DNA of 64,000 nt from an uncultured Lachnobacterium sp. (lineage in GTDB: Bacteria > Bacillota > Clostridia > Lachnospirales > Lachnospiraceae). The position numbers and the translations under genes were made by a program. Each line of letters begins with the position of its first letter. Position 1 is the stretch's first letter. Positions 9,682 to 19,400 of this stretch are shown here, piece by piece. The stretch is taken from positions 1 to 64,000 of the forward strand of contig CALAST010000068.1 in the NCBI GenBank assembly GCA_937889225.1. Reading direction: 5' to 3'. The notes under the pieces are model-generated. The model searched no databases. It was not told the DNA's origin and saw only the letters and a list, made by a program, of their open reading frames with translations.

Positions 9682-12600
9682 TTACAATGTACTGCTTGAA
9701 CCACTAATATAATGCATAATTCGAAGCATATCTCGAACCGTTACTTTTCCGTCTTTATCAATATCTGCTGCAAGTTGTTGACTTTCACTTAATGTCTGAC
9801 TACCGGAAATTCCATGAAGAATGGTAAGCATATCGTTGATTTTTACTTTTCCATCTCCATTAATATCTCCTAACATAATCTGACTTTGTACTGTAATTTT
9901 ACATTCTGCAAATATCTCTTTTCCATTTTCCGATTGAACAATATAACGTGCTGTCACTTCTCCCTCTTTTTGTGCAGTAAATGTATTCTCTTTTACAGAA
10001 ACAATACCTTCCGTATCATTTAACACCCACTTACCTTTTAAAGAAGCATTTGGATAAACCTTCGGAATAATTTCTACACTTTCTCCAACGGATACTGTAT
10101 ATGTGGATTGCGGAAGAATTACAGTTTGTTCAACTTCTGCTTCTTGTGAAACTTTATCTACAGTTACTTTTATTACCTTCTTTACATCGGATTCCGGAAT
10201 CGTTACTGTAATCTCTGTATCTCCATACATATTTCCTGAAACATAAATTTTATCTGCTCCAATTTCTTTTACGGATGCAATTGTATCAAAAGATGAAAGT
10301 GCGGAAAGTTTCATTCCATCTTTGCCATTTACGATACATACCGGAACTTCTAAAACTGTTCCCATTTTTACTATCACTTCATCCGGTGCAATAATTTCTG
10401 TATTTTTCTGAACCTGTACAGTAGATGTTTTCGCATCCATAGAAACATTTGCATAACTCTTTAATGTATTGCTTACAGACAATGTACAGTTTGTATCCGG
10501 TTCTAAAGTTATGCCATTATCAAAGCGTAAAATATATTCTTTTGCGAAATTAATACCCTCTGCATTCACGCTTTCTTTATCATATTCCAACGTAAATGTG
10601 ATTGTATTTCCATTTGCATCTGTTAATTTCATCTCTTTTACGCTTTCCGGTATCATATACTTCGAAAATACAACACTTGCATAATCAGAATGAGCTACAA
10701 AACTTTCAATTTCTGCTTTTTCCTTTGATATTAAAGCGAGGTTAACATCTAATTGTGGTGGTGGAACAGGAAGCCATTCACTATAAGTAGTTTCATATCC
10801 CTCTTTTTCTACTTTTACTTGCCATAAACCTTCCGGAACATCCCATGCATAGCAACCTTCTTTATCTGTATAAAGTGGATTTGATTGGTCATATTCTTCT
10901 GCATTCCATAAGGTAGTTTCTCCGGTTTCAGGGTCTTTGTAGTAAATAGTTGTTATGGCATTTTCTACTCGATTGCTTTTTACTGCCTCATAAATATAAC
11001 CGGATGGGTCAATGCTGTATTTTGGATTAAAATTGACTCCTCCATTTTCCACTTTCTTCTCTAAAATACTCATGGATTTTTCAATCAAGCTCTTTTCAAA
11101 CCAGCCTCTTTCTACCAGTTTTTCCATTATCTTTCTAAGCATATTATTGGAAACTTTTTGTGCACACTCACTCATTGCTTCCACCGTTTCTTGCATTTTT
11201 TCAGCTATATCATCAGATGGAAGAATATCAGGGTCATCACTAAAATCCGAAGCATTCTCAATAATTTTATTAATTTTCTTAAATGCTTCCTTAGTATCAA
11301 GTCCGATTTTTGCTATTTCTAATTCTGTTTTAAGCATTTCCAACTCTTGATATTCTGAAGATGATGATTCAAACGATTTTTGTGCAGCAGTAATTGTTTT
11401 TTCCAGCAATACATATAATTCGCTTTCTTCGGTATCCTCTGAAACATCAGTAAGCAAGTCTAACAATGTCTTAAGTTCTTTTAATGTCTCCATTTCACTC
11501 ATCGCACGAGTTTTCTTTATGGATTCTTCTACTTCTAAACCAACACCTGTACGTAATAACGTATAGGTTCCATCTTCTTGTAATGCATATAGTTCTTCGC
11601 ACGCATACGCTTTTCCATCTTTTTGGATATATTTATCTTCATTTAAGAAATAATAAATATCGCCATCGTACTCAACCTGCTCGAAGTTTCCTTCCGGAAT
11701 TTTAGATATATTTTGTTCTATTTCTTTTAAGAAATAAAATTCTGGTATAGCTTCTAAGCTTACTTTTGACTCATATCCAACTTTTTCTTCATCTTCATAT
11801 AAAGTTCCAATTTCTACCTTACTATTGTTGAAATTTTCTCCCAAGCTTTTTCCATACTCTACTGTAATATTTCCAGGAACATAATTTACAAATCCTGCCG
11901 CAATAAATGCATTCTGTGCTTCATTCCATGTTGCTTTTAATTTCTTTACCTCACCATTTTTTGTACTTACTATAGTAACGTCATCCACACTACTATTATC
12001 ATCAAATGCTACACTAAATGTAAATTTACTGTAACTATCCCATGTAATAACCGGACGCTGTCCTGATAAAGTAAGTAAATCATATGCTTTTTCCCTGTAA
12101 TACATCGTACATTCTGTGAGTTTGACTGCATTTTGTGTATACTTGGTATAAGCTATAACAGAAGATGTTTTTCCATCTTTTGAAGTTGTTGCTTCTATCT
12201 TATAAAAAGTTCCTTCTTGTACATTTGGAATTTCAATTGTTGTAAAATAACTTCCTGTTTTTGAGGTTGTAACGGTAGCAACTTTTTTATCTTCCAAATA
12301 AATATGTACTTCTTGCTGAGGATTTGCAAATCCCAATACATCAATATTTGCAGATGATGTTTCGTCTGGTACACTTAATGTAAAAATATCCTGTCCCATA
12401 TCCACAATGCCAAGTGTTTCCGTTTTTGTTTCTCCATTATATATATATTCAAGCTGTGCATAAGTCATTAAATACGATACGTTAGAAACTTTTACGGAAA
12501 AAGCCGCATTTCCTTCCATTTTATCAACCGGGACATAAATATATCCATTTTCATCCATACTTACGCCATATGTTTTTCCATTTAGTTTAAATGTTCCTTC

Positions 12601-14508
12601 AGCTAATTGTGCCACGGATGGAAGTTTAATTTTCAACTGCATATTAGATGTTTCTACTAATTTTTTTGCCTCATCTTTAAATGCATATTCCAAATTTAAA
12701 TTTACATATCCGGAAGTTGTAGAACCACTTAAAGTCGTAGTGTAATTTGTTTTATTTCTAGCGAGGTATCTTCCTTCTTTATCAGAAATTCCTGTAGTTT
12801 TTGCAATATAAGACATTTCATTGTCAATTGCATAAATGGATGCTCCGGAATCTTCTGATGCAAGATTTAATGTACCTTTCAAATCACCAAATGCGTTGTA
12901 ACCAACCTCTATTACACTAGCCGGTACAAAGACTTCTGTTATATTCCATTCATCATCATAATAATATTTACAAATTGCACTACTTGGAATCTTTTTCATT
13001 CCTGATGCAAATGTTACTTTTGTTAATCCTTCTACACCTGATAAAGCATATTCCATGCTTTCTACTGTTTTTGGAATAATAATCTCTGTTACCTGTGTTC
13101 CCCATAAGAAATTGTTTCCTATTGTTTTTAACCCACTATTTAAAGTTATCTTTTCCAACTTCTCACAGTTTCCAAATGCATAGTTTCCAAGATATTCTAC
13201 ATTTGATGGTATTTCCATTTCTGTCAAACTCTCACATCCATAAAATGCACTTTCATTTATGGTTTTCACATTTTTAGGAATTGTAATCCCTGTAAGATTT
13301 CTACAGTTTTGAAATGCACCCTGTCCGATTGTTTTTAGTTCTTCCGACAAGGTAAGTTCTGTTAATCCGTCACAATCATTAAATGCCATATATCCTATTG
13401 TTTCTATGCTTGATGGCAATTTTATTTCCGTTAGAGTATCGCAATTCTGAAATGCATAGGAACCAATTTCCGTGATTCCTGTTGGTAATATTACCTCTGT
13501 TACATTTATCACATCACTAGAATAATCCTTACACAATGCTTGACTTGGGATAGTCTTTATTCCTGACGCAAAGGTTACCTTTGTTAGTTTTTCCGCATTG
13601 GATAATGCATCGTTCATATTTTCTATGGTTTTTGGAATAACAATCTCTGTTACCTGTGTTCCCGATAAGAAACGTCTTCCCATTGTTTTCAAGCCACTAT
13701 GTAATGTTATTTTTGCTAACTTTTCACAGTTTTCAAATGCAGCATTTCCTAAATATTCCACATTAGACGGTATCTCGATTTCTGTTAAACTCTCACATCC
13801 ATAAAATGCATATGAATTTATGTTTTCCACATTGTTTGTAATGGTAATGTTAGGCAAATTTTTACAATTCTGAAATGCATACTCACCAATTGTTTCCACA
13901 CCATCATTCAATGTAACTGATTTTAAATTCTCACAACCTTGAAACGCCCCATATCCAATCGTCTTTACACTAGATGCTATCTCTATCTCTGTCAAACTTT
14001 CGCAATTTTCAAATGCATAAGAACCAATCCCGGTTACTTTGTAGCCATCTATTGCAGATGGTATTGTTACTTTTGATTCCGTTCCTACATACTTGGTAAT
14101 TGTAATTTTTTTAGTAGAAGATTCTACAGTATATTCATACTCCGTACTTGTTGCTACAGTCATAGCTTGCTGTTGTTGATTCATTTCTACAGTTTCTGAA
14201 ACGTTTTCACTTACTACTTCGGAGATTACTTCATTCAAAGTTTCACTTATTACTTCTTTTTCTGTTTCACTTGAAGCTTCACTTTTTTCTTCTTTTTCTG
14301 CTTCACTTGAATTTTCACTTTCCGTCTTCGTTGTTTCTACCACTTCTTCCGTATCACTTACTATCTGTGATGTTTCTTCTACCTGTTCTTCTATTTCCTG
14401 TACAATTTCACTATTTTCTACCGCCATAAAACTTTGCGAAGATAAAATATTCATATTTGTTACACTTACTGTACATGCTAATAAAAGAGCAACTATTCTT
14501 CTTTTCAT
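9682..14508 (-). CDS. Secreted BspA-type LRR protein (1608 aa) with duplicated LRR block and dockerin
   Basis: The largest protein of the cluster. A signal peptide (1-29) is followed by a Glu/Ser/Thr-rich spacer (30-115). BspA/LRR_5 repeats run from about 130 to 545 and consist of a 187-residue block repeated in tandem (residues 161-347 and 348-534). After this come several beta-sandwich domains, including a carboxypeptidase-regulatory-like one near 1250 and two Ig-like ones at about 1380-1540. A helical, charged stretch lies around 1020-1180. The C-terminus is a dockerin (loops DINGDGKVKIND and DIDKDGKVTVRD). The ribosome site AGGTGG lies 9 nt before the ATG; an earlier ATG is out of frame. 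It starts 13 bp after the small cohesin gene, so the two are surely co-transcribed. No enzyme domain is recognised; an adhesin or scaffold role is inferred. Confidence 0.84.
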   Translation of the reverse strand: MKRRIVALLLACTVSVTNMNILSSQSFMAVENSEIVQEIEEQVEETSQIVSDTEEVVETTKTESENSSEAEKEEKSEASSETEKEVISETLNEVISEVVSENVSETVEMNQQQQAMTVATSTEYEYTVESSTKKITITKYVGTESKVTIPSAIDGYKVTGIGSYAFENCESLTEIEIASSVKTIGYGAFQGCENLKSVTLNDGVETIGEYAFQNCKNLPNITITNNVENINSYAFYGCESLTEIEIPSNVEYLGNAAFENCEKLAKITLHSGLKTMGRRFLSGTQVTEIVIPKTIENMNDALSNAEKLTKVTFASGIKTIPSQALCKDYSSDVINVTEVILPTGITEIGSYAFQNCDTLTEIKLPSSIETIGYMAFNDCDGLTELTLSEELKTIGQGAFQNCRNLTGITIPKNVKTINESAFYGCESLTEMEIPSNVEYLGNYAFGNCEKLEKITLNSGLKTIGNNFLWGTQVTEIIIPKTVESMEYALSGVEGLTKVTFASGMKKIPSSAICKYYYDDEWNITEVFVPASVIEVGYNAFGDLKGTLNLASEDSGASIYAIDNEMSYIAKTTGISDKEGRYLARNKTNYTTTLSGSTTSGYVNLNLEYAFKDEAKKLVETSNMQLKIKLPSVAQLAEGTFKLNGKTYGVSMDENGYIYVPVDKMEGNAAFSVKVSNVSYLMTYAQLEYIYNGETKTETLGIVDMGQDIFTLSVPDETSSANIDVLGFANPQQEVHIYLEDKKVATVTTSKTGSYFTTIEIPNVQEGTFYKIEATTSKDGKTSSVIAYTKYTQNAVKLTECTMYYREKAYDLLTLSGQRPVITWDSYSKFTFSVAFDDNSSVDDVTIVSTKNGEVKKLKATWNEAQNAFIAAGFVNYVPGNITVEYGKSLGENFNNSKVEIGTLYEDEEKVGYESKVSLEAIPEFYFLKEIEQNISKIPEGNFEQVEYDGDIYYFLNEDKYIQKDGKAYACEELYALQEDGTYTLLRTGVGLEVEESIKKTRAMSEMETLKELKTLLDLLTDVSEDTEESELYVLLEKTITAAQKSFESSSSEYQELEMLKTELEIAKIGLDTKEAFKKINKIIENASDFSDDPDILPSDDIAEKMQETVEAMSECAQKVSNNMLRKIMEKLVERGWFEKSLIEKSMSILEKKVENGGVNFNPKYSIDPSGYIYEAVKSNRVENAITTIYYKDPETGETTLWNAEEYDQSNPLYTDKEGCYAWDVPEGLWQVKVEKEGYETTYSEWLPVPPPQLDVNLALISKEKAEIESFVAHSDYASVVFSKYMIPESVKEMKLTDANGNTITFTLEYDKESVNAEGINFAKEYILRFDNGITLEPDTNCTLSVSNTLKSYANVSMDAKTSTVQVQKNTEIIAPDEVIVKMGTVLEVPVCIVNGKDGMKLSALSSFDTIASVKEIGADKIYVSGNMYGDTEITVTIPESDVKKVIKVTVDKVSQEAEVEQTVILPQSTYTVSVGESVEIIPKVYPNASLKGKWVLNDTEGIVSVKENTFTAQKEGEVTARYIVQSENGKEIFAECKITVQSQIMLGDINGDGKVKINDMLTILHGISGSQTLSESQQLAADIDKDGKVTVRDMLRIMHYISGSSSTL

Positions 14509-14521
14509 TTTCTCATTCCAC

Positions 14522-15421
14522 CTATCCTTTCTTCTTTTTTATTATGTAAATCCCAACTAAACTTCCAATCATCACAACCAATACCACAAACACTCGCATA
14601 TCCATAGTTTTTTGTTCTTTTACTATGATGTTATTACTTGAATTTACATCTGCATTTTCCTCTGATTGTTTTTCTTCTTCACCTCCTTTTCCTTCCATTT
14701 CCTCACTTTCGCCTATCCCACTTCCTTCCTGCTGTTCTGTCTGATGTTCTCCTTCTTCTTGCACACCAGCACTATTTTGCATTTCTTCTGATGTTCCATT
14801 TTCATTCACATTATTATCTGTTTCTTGAATATTTTCTGTATTTGCACTACTTATATTTTCCGTAGTACTTTCCACACTTTCATCCCCTGTTCCTTGGTTT
14901 TCATTTTCTTCACTTTCTGCCCCCTGCTCCGGTGTTGTACTTTGCGTTCCATTCGCCTGCTGATACTGCACTTCAAATGGAATATCCTTAATCTCTAAAC
15001 TTGCATCCACCAAATCATTGACTTGTAATGTTGGCAAATACATTTTTTCCGCTTTTAATTGAAATGTAATTGTTGCAATCATTCCATCTTCTGAAATTCC
15101 ATCTTGATAAATAGAAACAATTCTAACCATATTTTCTTTCTCAACATGATTTGTTTCTCCAAATCCTTCTGCAAATATTCCTTGTAACCCACTATCTACA
15201 TAAGTCAATTTTTCTGCATCATAGATAAGTGAAAAATCCATCCCACCAAGATTTTTTATATTTTTTATGTAAATTTCTACTGTTACATTTCCATTACTCT
15301 GTAATTCTTTTTCCTGAACAATTATCGTAGCCGTTTCCTCTGCCAAAACAGCCTGTTTTCTTCCTAATGTCAATATGCATATTAATAGAAAACACACTAT
15401 CTTTTTCCATCTTTTATTCAT
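14522..15421 (-). CDS. Small membrane-anchored cohesin-domain protein
   Basis: A 299-aa protein with a signal peptide (about 1-27, ending in VLAEE). A single cohesin-like beta-sandwich spans about 30-160; it has the family's alternating pattern, with GNVTVEIYIKN, LGGMDFSLIYDAEKLTYV and IATITFQLKA. A disordered Glu/Ser/Asn/Gln-rich spacer (160-265) leads to one transmembrane helix (about 272-292) and a KKKKG tail. There is no LPXTG-like motif, so anchoring is by the membrane helix. Cohesins bind dockerins with high affinity, and four dockerin genes follow directly downstream, so this is the likely docking site. Its start overlaps the end of the upstream ligase-like gene by 8 bp, which implies translational coupling. 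Confidence 0.82.
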   Translation of the reverse strand: MNKRWKKIVCFLLICILTLGRKQAVLAEETATIIVQEKELQSNGNVTVEIYIKNIKNLGGMDFSLIYDAEKLTYVDSGLQGIFAEGFGETNHVEKENMVRIVSIYQDGISEDGMIATITFQLKAEKMYLPTLQVNDLVDASLEIKDIPFEVQYQQANGTQSTTPEQGAESEENENQGTGDESVESTTENISSANTENIQETDNNVNENGTSEEMQNSAGVQEEGEHQTEQQEGSGIGESEEMEGKGGEEEKQSEENADVNSSNNIIVKEQKTMDMRVFVVLVVMIGSLVGIYIIKKKKG

Positions 15422-17135
15422 TTCCCAATCTCCTATACCACTCTATATAATCCACATATTCCTGTTCCAATGTTAAATCAGGAACATCTCGCAGTTTCCA
15501 AGCTAACCAATGCGTATTTTCTTCAATCGTTTCCAATTGCATTGGAATTGCCAGTAATTCTTTGACATAAGTCTGATAAGCCTCTGCATCATTTCTGACA
15601 ATGCTGTCATCAATTGCCTTTTTCAGCATTACAATATAATCCTGATATTCCGCAATTTCATATTTTGTAATAGACAATGCTTTCTTCTTATAAGCAATCA
15701 TATCTTTATAATTCTCTTGTTCTAAAGCTACTATCGCTTTCATGTTATATGCTGCATATGAATACTCATTTTGTTTTAAAATCCTGTCTGCATATTGTTC
15801 CACATCTTCTACTGTTTTCGACGATAGCATAAGATTTGTAAGGCTTTCCGTATTCCAGGGATATATCTTTACTGCTAACGTATGATTTCCGGTTTCTTCT
15901 GCTCTGTTTGCAATCCCTATATACAAAAATAGAATACTATATATGCCTATCATCCATGAAAAAAACACTTTACCCATTCTCTGACCATTTAAGAAAATCG
16001 CTTTTTCTGTATCCGATTTCCCGCTATTTATAACTAAAATCAGCACCAAAAACAAATAGGTATATTGCAAATCAAAATCGACCAATATATGCAAAAGAAA
16101 CAATATCAAAATGCCACGATTTCTTTTCCTTATATTTTTATTGAATATATTGCTACATATCCAAATGGAAAAACTTATCATTGCTAAAATTCCACCATCT
16201 AAACCAATTTGCAACAAATCATTATGTACGAACATTGTCGTATACATCCCTGTCTGTTCTACTGGTTGAACATAGGAATATCCCAAAGAACCAAGTCCCA
16301 TTGGATGTCGTATTAATAGCTTAATACCATCTATGTTATAAAGAATTCTTCCAAGCAGAGTACTTGATTGCAGCGATGCTGTAAAAATTCTGCCTATATT
16401 CTGTACATCTTTTGTTATCATCGTATAAACAATAACAAGTACTATGGTACATGCTCCAATTAGCAAAATTCGTTTTCTATAAATACTTTTCTTCCAAGCA
16501 AATATGAAAATGACTATTCCAAATAGCAAAAATACAGACCTGCTTCCACTCCATAACAAGCCTAATAATAAAATGGCTATCTTTAACATATCCAACTTTT
16601 TATAAGTATCCTTTGCCAGAATCAATACAATTCCTATCAAAAGAAAAAAAGCAAACGTATTCGAATATTGAAAAAAGCCGCCCATTCTTCGTGCTTGAAA
16701 AAAAGAATCTTTTATATTCGGAATGAAGTACGCCACAATGCACCAAAGCACCATTATAACTCCTGTATGCGAAATGCTCTGTATACATTTCTCTATGATT
16801 TCTTTTCTTAGCTGCAAAGTAAGAAAAGAAAAAATAGTAATTACTGCTATTTTCCCAAGCCCAAGAAAAGCCATTCCTTTATCAACTGCAAAAAAACAAG
16901 CTAAAAGATACCCTGCTAATACACCCCAAAAACTAACTTTTTGTATACTATTTTCAAAAATAATCTTTTTTGTATACCTAATATTACCTATTAAACATAC
17001 ACAAAACACGATTCCTGCAAAACAAGCTGTATAGTCATAAAATAATCCCCATAAAAATGGAAAAATAAAAAAAGAAATCCATAATAACTTTTCTGTCCAT
17101 ATAAGAGTTTCATCTTTTAAAATTAACTGTTTCAT
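15414..17135 (-). CDS. O-antigen ligase / Wzy-type polymerase-like membrane protein with TPR-like tail
   Basis: A 573-aa polytopic membrane protein with about ten to twelve hydrophobic helices (residues about 15-400). It carries the hallmarks of the O-antigen ligase/polymerase superfamily: the short motif RMGGFFQYSNTFA, the large outer loop, and HNDLLQIGLDGGILA, which resembles the ligase H...Q..G..G signature. The last 150 residues are helical and TPR-like. Members polymerise or transfer lipid-linked glycans, including protein O-glycosyltransferases and wall-polymer enzymes. It lies between the two cohesin genes and overlaps the small one by 8 bp, so glycan transfer to the surface proteins is a reasonable inference but unproven. 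The start has a weak ribosome site (AAAAGATAATT), and a hairpin with a T-run lies just upstream, both pointing to low expression. Confidence 0.78.
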   Translation of the reverse strand: MKQLILKDETLIWTEKLLWISFFIFPFLWGLFYDYTACFAGIVFCVCLIGNIRYTKKIIFENSIQKVSFWGVLAGYLLACFFAVDKGMAFLGLGKIAVITIFSFLTLQLRKEIIEKCIQSISHTGVIMVLWCIVAYFIPNIKDSFFQARRMGGFFQYSNTFAFFLLIGIVLILAKDTYKKLDMLKIAILLLGLLWSGSRSVFLLFGIVIFIFAWKKSIYRKRILLIGACTIVLVIVYTMITKDVQNIGRIFTASLQSSTLLGRILYNIDGIKLLIRHPMGLGSLGYSYVQPVEQTGMYTTMFVHNDLLQIGLDGGILAMISFSIWICSNIFNKNIRKRNRGILILFLLHILVDFDLQYTYLFLVLILVINSGKSDTEKAIFLNGQRMGKVFFSWMIGIYSILFLYIGIANRAEETGNHTLAVKIYPWNTESLTNLMLSSKTVEDVEQYADRILKQNEYSYAAYNMKAIVALEQENYKDMIAYKKKALSITKYEIAEYQDYIVMLKKAIDDSIVRNDAEAYQTYVKELLAIPMQLETIEENTHWLAWKLRDVPDLTLEQEYVDYIEWYRRLGNE

Positions 17136-17150
17136 AATTATCTTTTTACG

Positions 17151-17188
17151 AAAAGAGGTACTGCAAATGAATTTACAATACCTCTTTT
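17151..17188 (-). terminator. Terminator or attenuator between the large cohesin gene and the ligase-like gene
   Basis: A 10-bp perfect inverted repeat (AAAAGAGGTA / TACCTCTTTT) flanks an 18-nt loop. Read in either direction the stem ends in a T-run. It follows the large cohesin gene by about 10 bp and precedes the ligase-like start by 16 bp. Partial readthrough would give more cohesin scaffold than downstream products. Confidence 0.6.
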
Positions 17189-17197
17189 TTATAAATA

Positions 17198-19276
17198 CTA
17201 ACGATACATATTTCTACGTTTATATGCCAAAAGGATACAAATACCGCTTAATGAACCAATCAATAGCACAAGGTATACTACTTGATATTCACTATCTGAT
17301 GTTTTTGGACTCTCATCCCCTGACGCATCTGTCTGTGGTTTATCTGTTTCTGAGTTATCATTCTCTGAGTTATCCACTTTCGGTTTATCTGTTTCTGGTT
17401 TGTCTGTCTCCGGTTTGTCGGTTTCTGGTTTGTCTGTATCTGGTTTATTGGTTTCTGGTTTATCTACTGGTGTATCTTCTTCTTTTTCATTTACTGTAAT
17501 CACACAAGATACTTCTTTTCCGTTTGATGTTGCGGTAATTGTTGCCTTTCCTGCTTTTAATGCTGTTAAACTACCATTTTCTACTTTAATTACAGTATCA
17601 TCAGAAGTACTCCATTCTACTGTTTTTTCATCTGTTGTATTTTCCGGATTGTAGATAATTTCTAATGTTTTCGTTTCTCCAACTTCCATTTCTTCGATTA
17701 CTTTATCAAATGCAATACTTTCTAACGGAATATCGTTCACAGTTACTTTCAATTCTGCTGAGAGACTTCCAACTTTTGCTGTAATTGTTGCTGTACCTTT
17801 ATTCTTTGCTGTAATGACACCATTTTTATCTACTACAACTACAGTTTCATCTGAACTGCTCCATGCAACTGTTTTATCATCTGTTGTATCTTCCGGTTTA
17901 ATGCTAAGAGATGCTGAAACATCCGCTGTCTGTCCTACTACCACTTCCAAACTTTCTTTTTCAAACGCAACTTCTGTGATTGGAATTTCCGTTACAGTTA
18001 CTGTTGTCACAGAGGTAAGCGAACCAACTGTTGCCGTAATTTCAGCAATGCCCGCTTTTTTAGCTGTTACAATACCTTCTGCTGAAACAGTTGCAACTTC
18101 CTCATTATCAGAACTCCATACAACTGCTTTATTATCTGTTGTATCTTCTGGCAAATAAGATACAGTTAACTGTTTTGTCTTGCCTTTTAACACTTCTACT
18201 GATTTTTCAGTTTGGATTCCTGTTAAGTGAATTTCTTTTACGCTAAGAGTATACTCTGCACTAAATGTTCCGATTTTTGCTGTAATAATTACGTTTCCTT
18301 CTTTCTTCGCTGTTACAACTCCATCTTTTACTTCTGCAATATTCTTATCAGAGGAATTCCATTCCACATTTCCGGTAATATCTGCATCGGTCGGATTATA
18401 TGTTACTGTTAATGTTGTGGTTTCCCCTTTTTTCACTTCATTTGTTGTTCCGGTAACTTCGATTCCCTTTAATGGTGTTGTTACTGTTACTACACATTCC
18501 TGTGATGTCACGCCATTACAAGAAGCTGTAATAGTTGTTTTACCACTCTTTAACGCCTTTACAACTCCATCTTTTACAGTTGCAACACTTGTATCAGAAG
18601 ATGTCCATGTAATGCTATCTGCTGTTGCATCTGCCGGTTGCTTTTCAACAGTTAAAGTTGCTGTCTCACCTTTATTCAAAGCCAAACTGCTTTTATCCAA
18701 TACCAAGCCTGTTAATGGAACTACTACCATTGCATCTGCTTTTTGAGGAACAATACCCGTAATAGAATGAGAGGCTAACTGTCCTTCTACTTCTGTTCTG
18801 CTTTCATAAGCTACATCATTGCAAATAAATTTAAGTCCCACTCCACCTACTGTTGCTGTATCTTTTACTTTAAAAGTTACTTCTAAAATTTGTCCACCTT
18901 TAAAATGCGTATCTACACTTGACAATACGGCTACTAATTTTACTTTTCCGGTAAGATTTGTTACATCAGCAAATGCTGTATCTCCATTTGTACCTGAAAG
19001 ACCATCTCCGGATGTTTTGCTTACCACTTCTAACTTTTCCGCATCATATTGAAGTTCTGCCTCAATTGCCTGTCCGTTATTTTCCGGCATATTAACTGTA
19101 ACTGTAATTTCATCTCCACGTTTCAGCTCTGTGTCACTATATGTTACATCAAATGTTACCGTTTCTTCTTCCTCTGCAATTACAGTTTGTGGAAAAATAG
19201 TCAATCCCATCTGTAAAACTAATGCAAAACTGAGAAGAATAGCAAAAAATCTTTTTACTCTTACTTTTTCGTTCAT
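17198..19276 (-). CDS. Large cohesin protein with five Big_2 domains and sortase-like C-terminal tail
   Basis: About 693 aa. A signal peptide (ends near TVIAEEEE) precedes one cohesin domain (about 35-170; GDEITVTVNMPENN, EAELQYDAEKLEVV, GGQILEVTFKVKD). Five Big_2 Ig-like domains of about 80 aa follow (about 190-600; each with W(S/N)SSD...A.V..G.VTA.K.G...ITA). A PETDKPETDK-type low-complexity stretch (about 605-650) leads to SPKTSD, a hydrophobic helix and KRRNMYR. The tail matches the layout of a sortase signal, with SPKTS in place of LPXTG; related S/PPXTG signals are known from Clostridia. The start is set by AAGGAG before ATGATGAAC; the upstream ATG lies inside that ribosome site. The stalk-like Ig domains suggest it holds its cohesin away from the wall. 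First gene of the cluster; no sortase lies in the window. Confidence 0.82.
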   Translation of the reverse strand: MNEKVRVKRFFAILLSFALVLQMGLTIFPQTVIAEEEETVTFDVTYSDTELKRGDEITVTVNMPENNGQAIEAELQYDAEKLEVVSKTSGDGLSGTNGDTAFADVTNLTGKVKLVAVLSSVDTHFKGGQILEVTFKVKDTATVGGVGLKFICNDVAYESRTEVEGQLASHSITGIVPQKADAMVVVPLTGLVLDKSSLALNKGETATLTVEKQPADATADSITWTSSDTSVATVKDGVVKALKSGKTTITASCNGVTSQECVVTVTTPLKGIEVTGTTNEVKKGETTTLTVTYNPTDADITGNVEWNSSDKNIAEVKDGVVTAKKEGNVIITAKIGTFSAEYTLSVKEIHLTGIQTEKSVEVLKGKTKQLTVSYLPEDTTDNKAVVWSSDNEEVATVSAEGIVTAKKAGIAEITATVGSLTSVTTVTVTEIPITEVAFEKESLEVVVGQTADVSASLSIKPEDTTDDKTVAWSSSDETVVVVDKNGVITAKNKGTATITAKVGSLSAELKVTVNDIPLESIAFDKVIEEMEVGETKTLEIIYNPENTTDEKTVEWSTSDDTVIKVENGSLTALKAGKATITATSNGKEVSCVITVNEKEEDTPVDKPETNKPDTDKPETDKPETDKPETDKPKVDNSENDNSETDKPQTDASGDESPKTSDSEYQVVYLVLLIGSLSGICILLAYKRRNMYR

Positions 19277-19400
19277 CATCGTTCTCCTTTTCATTTTTTG
19301 ACTTACTCAAATATTAGCAAAATACAAAAATATTTTTACTTTTTATAATTCACTTCACCGCCCTTTCTTTTTGGGAAAACCTCTTTCAAATTTATGTTTT

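Noticed and set aside
17390..17470. CRISPR-like array of short repeats
   Set aside because: The repeats are contiguous, in frame and encode PETDK units of the cohesin protein; there are no spacers or cas genes.
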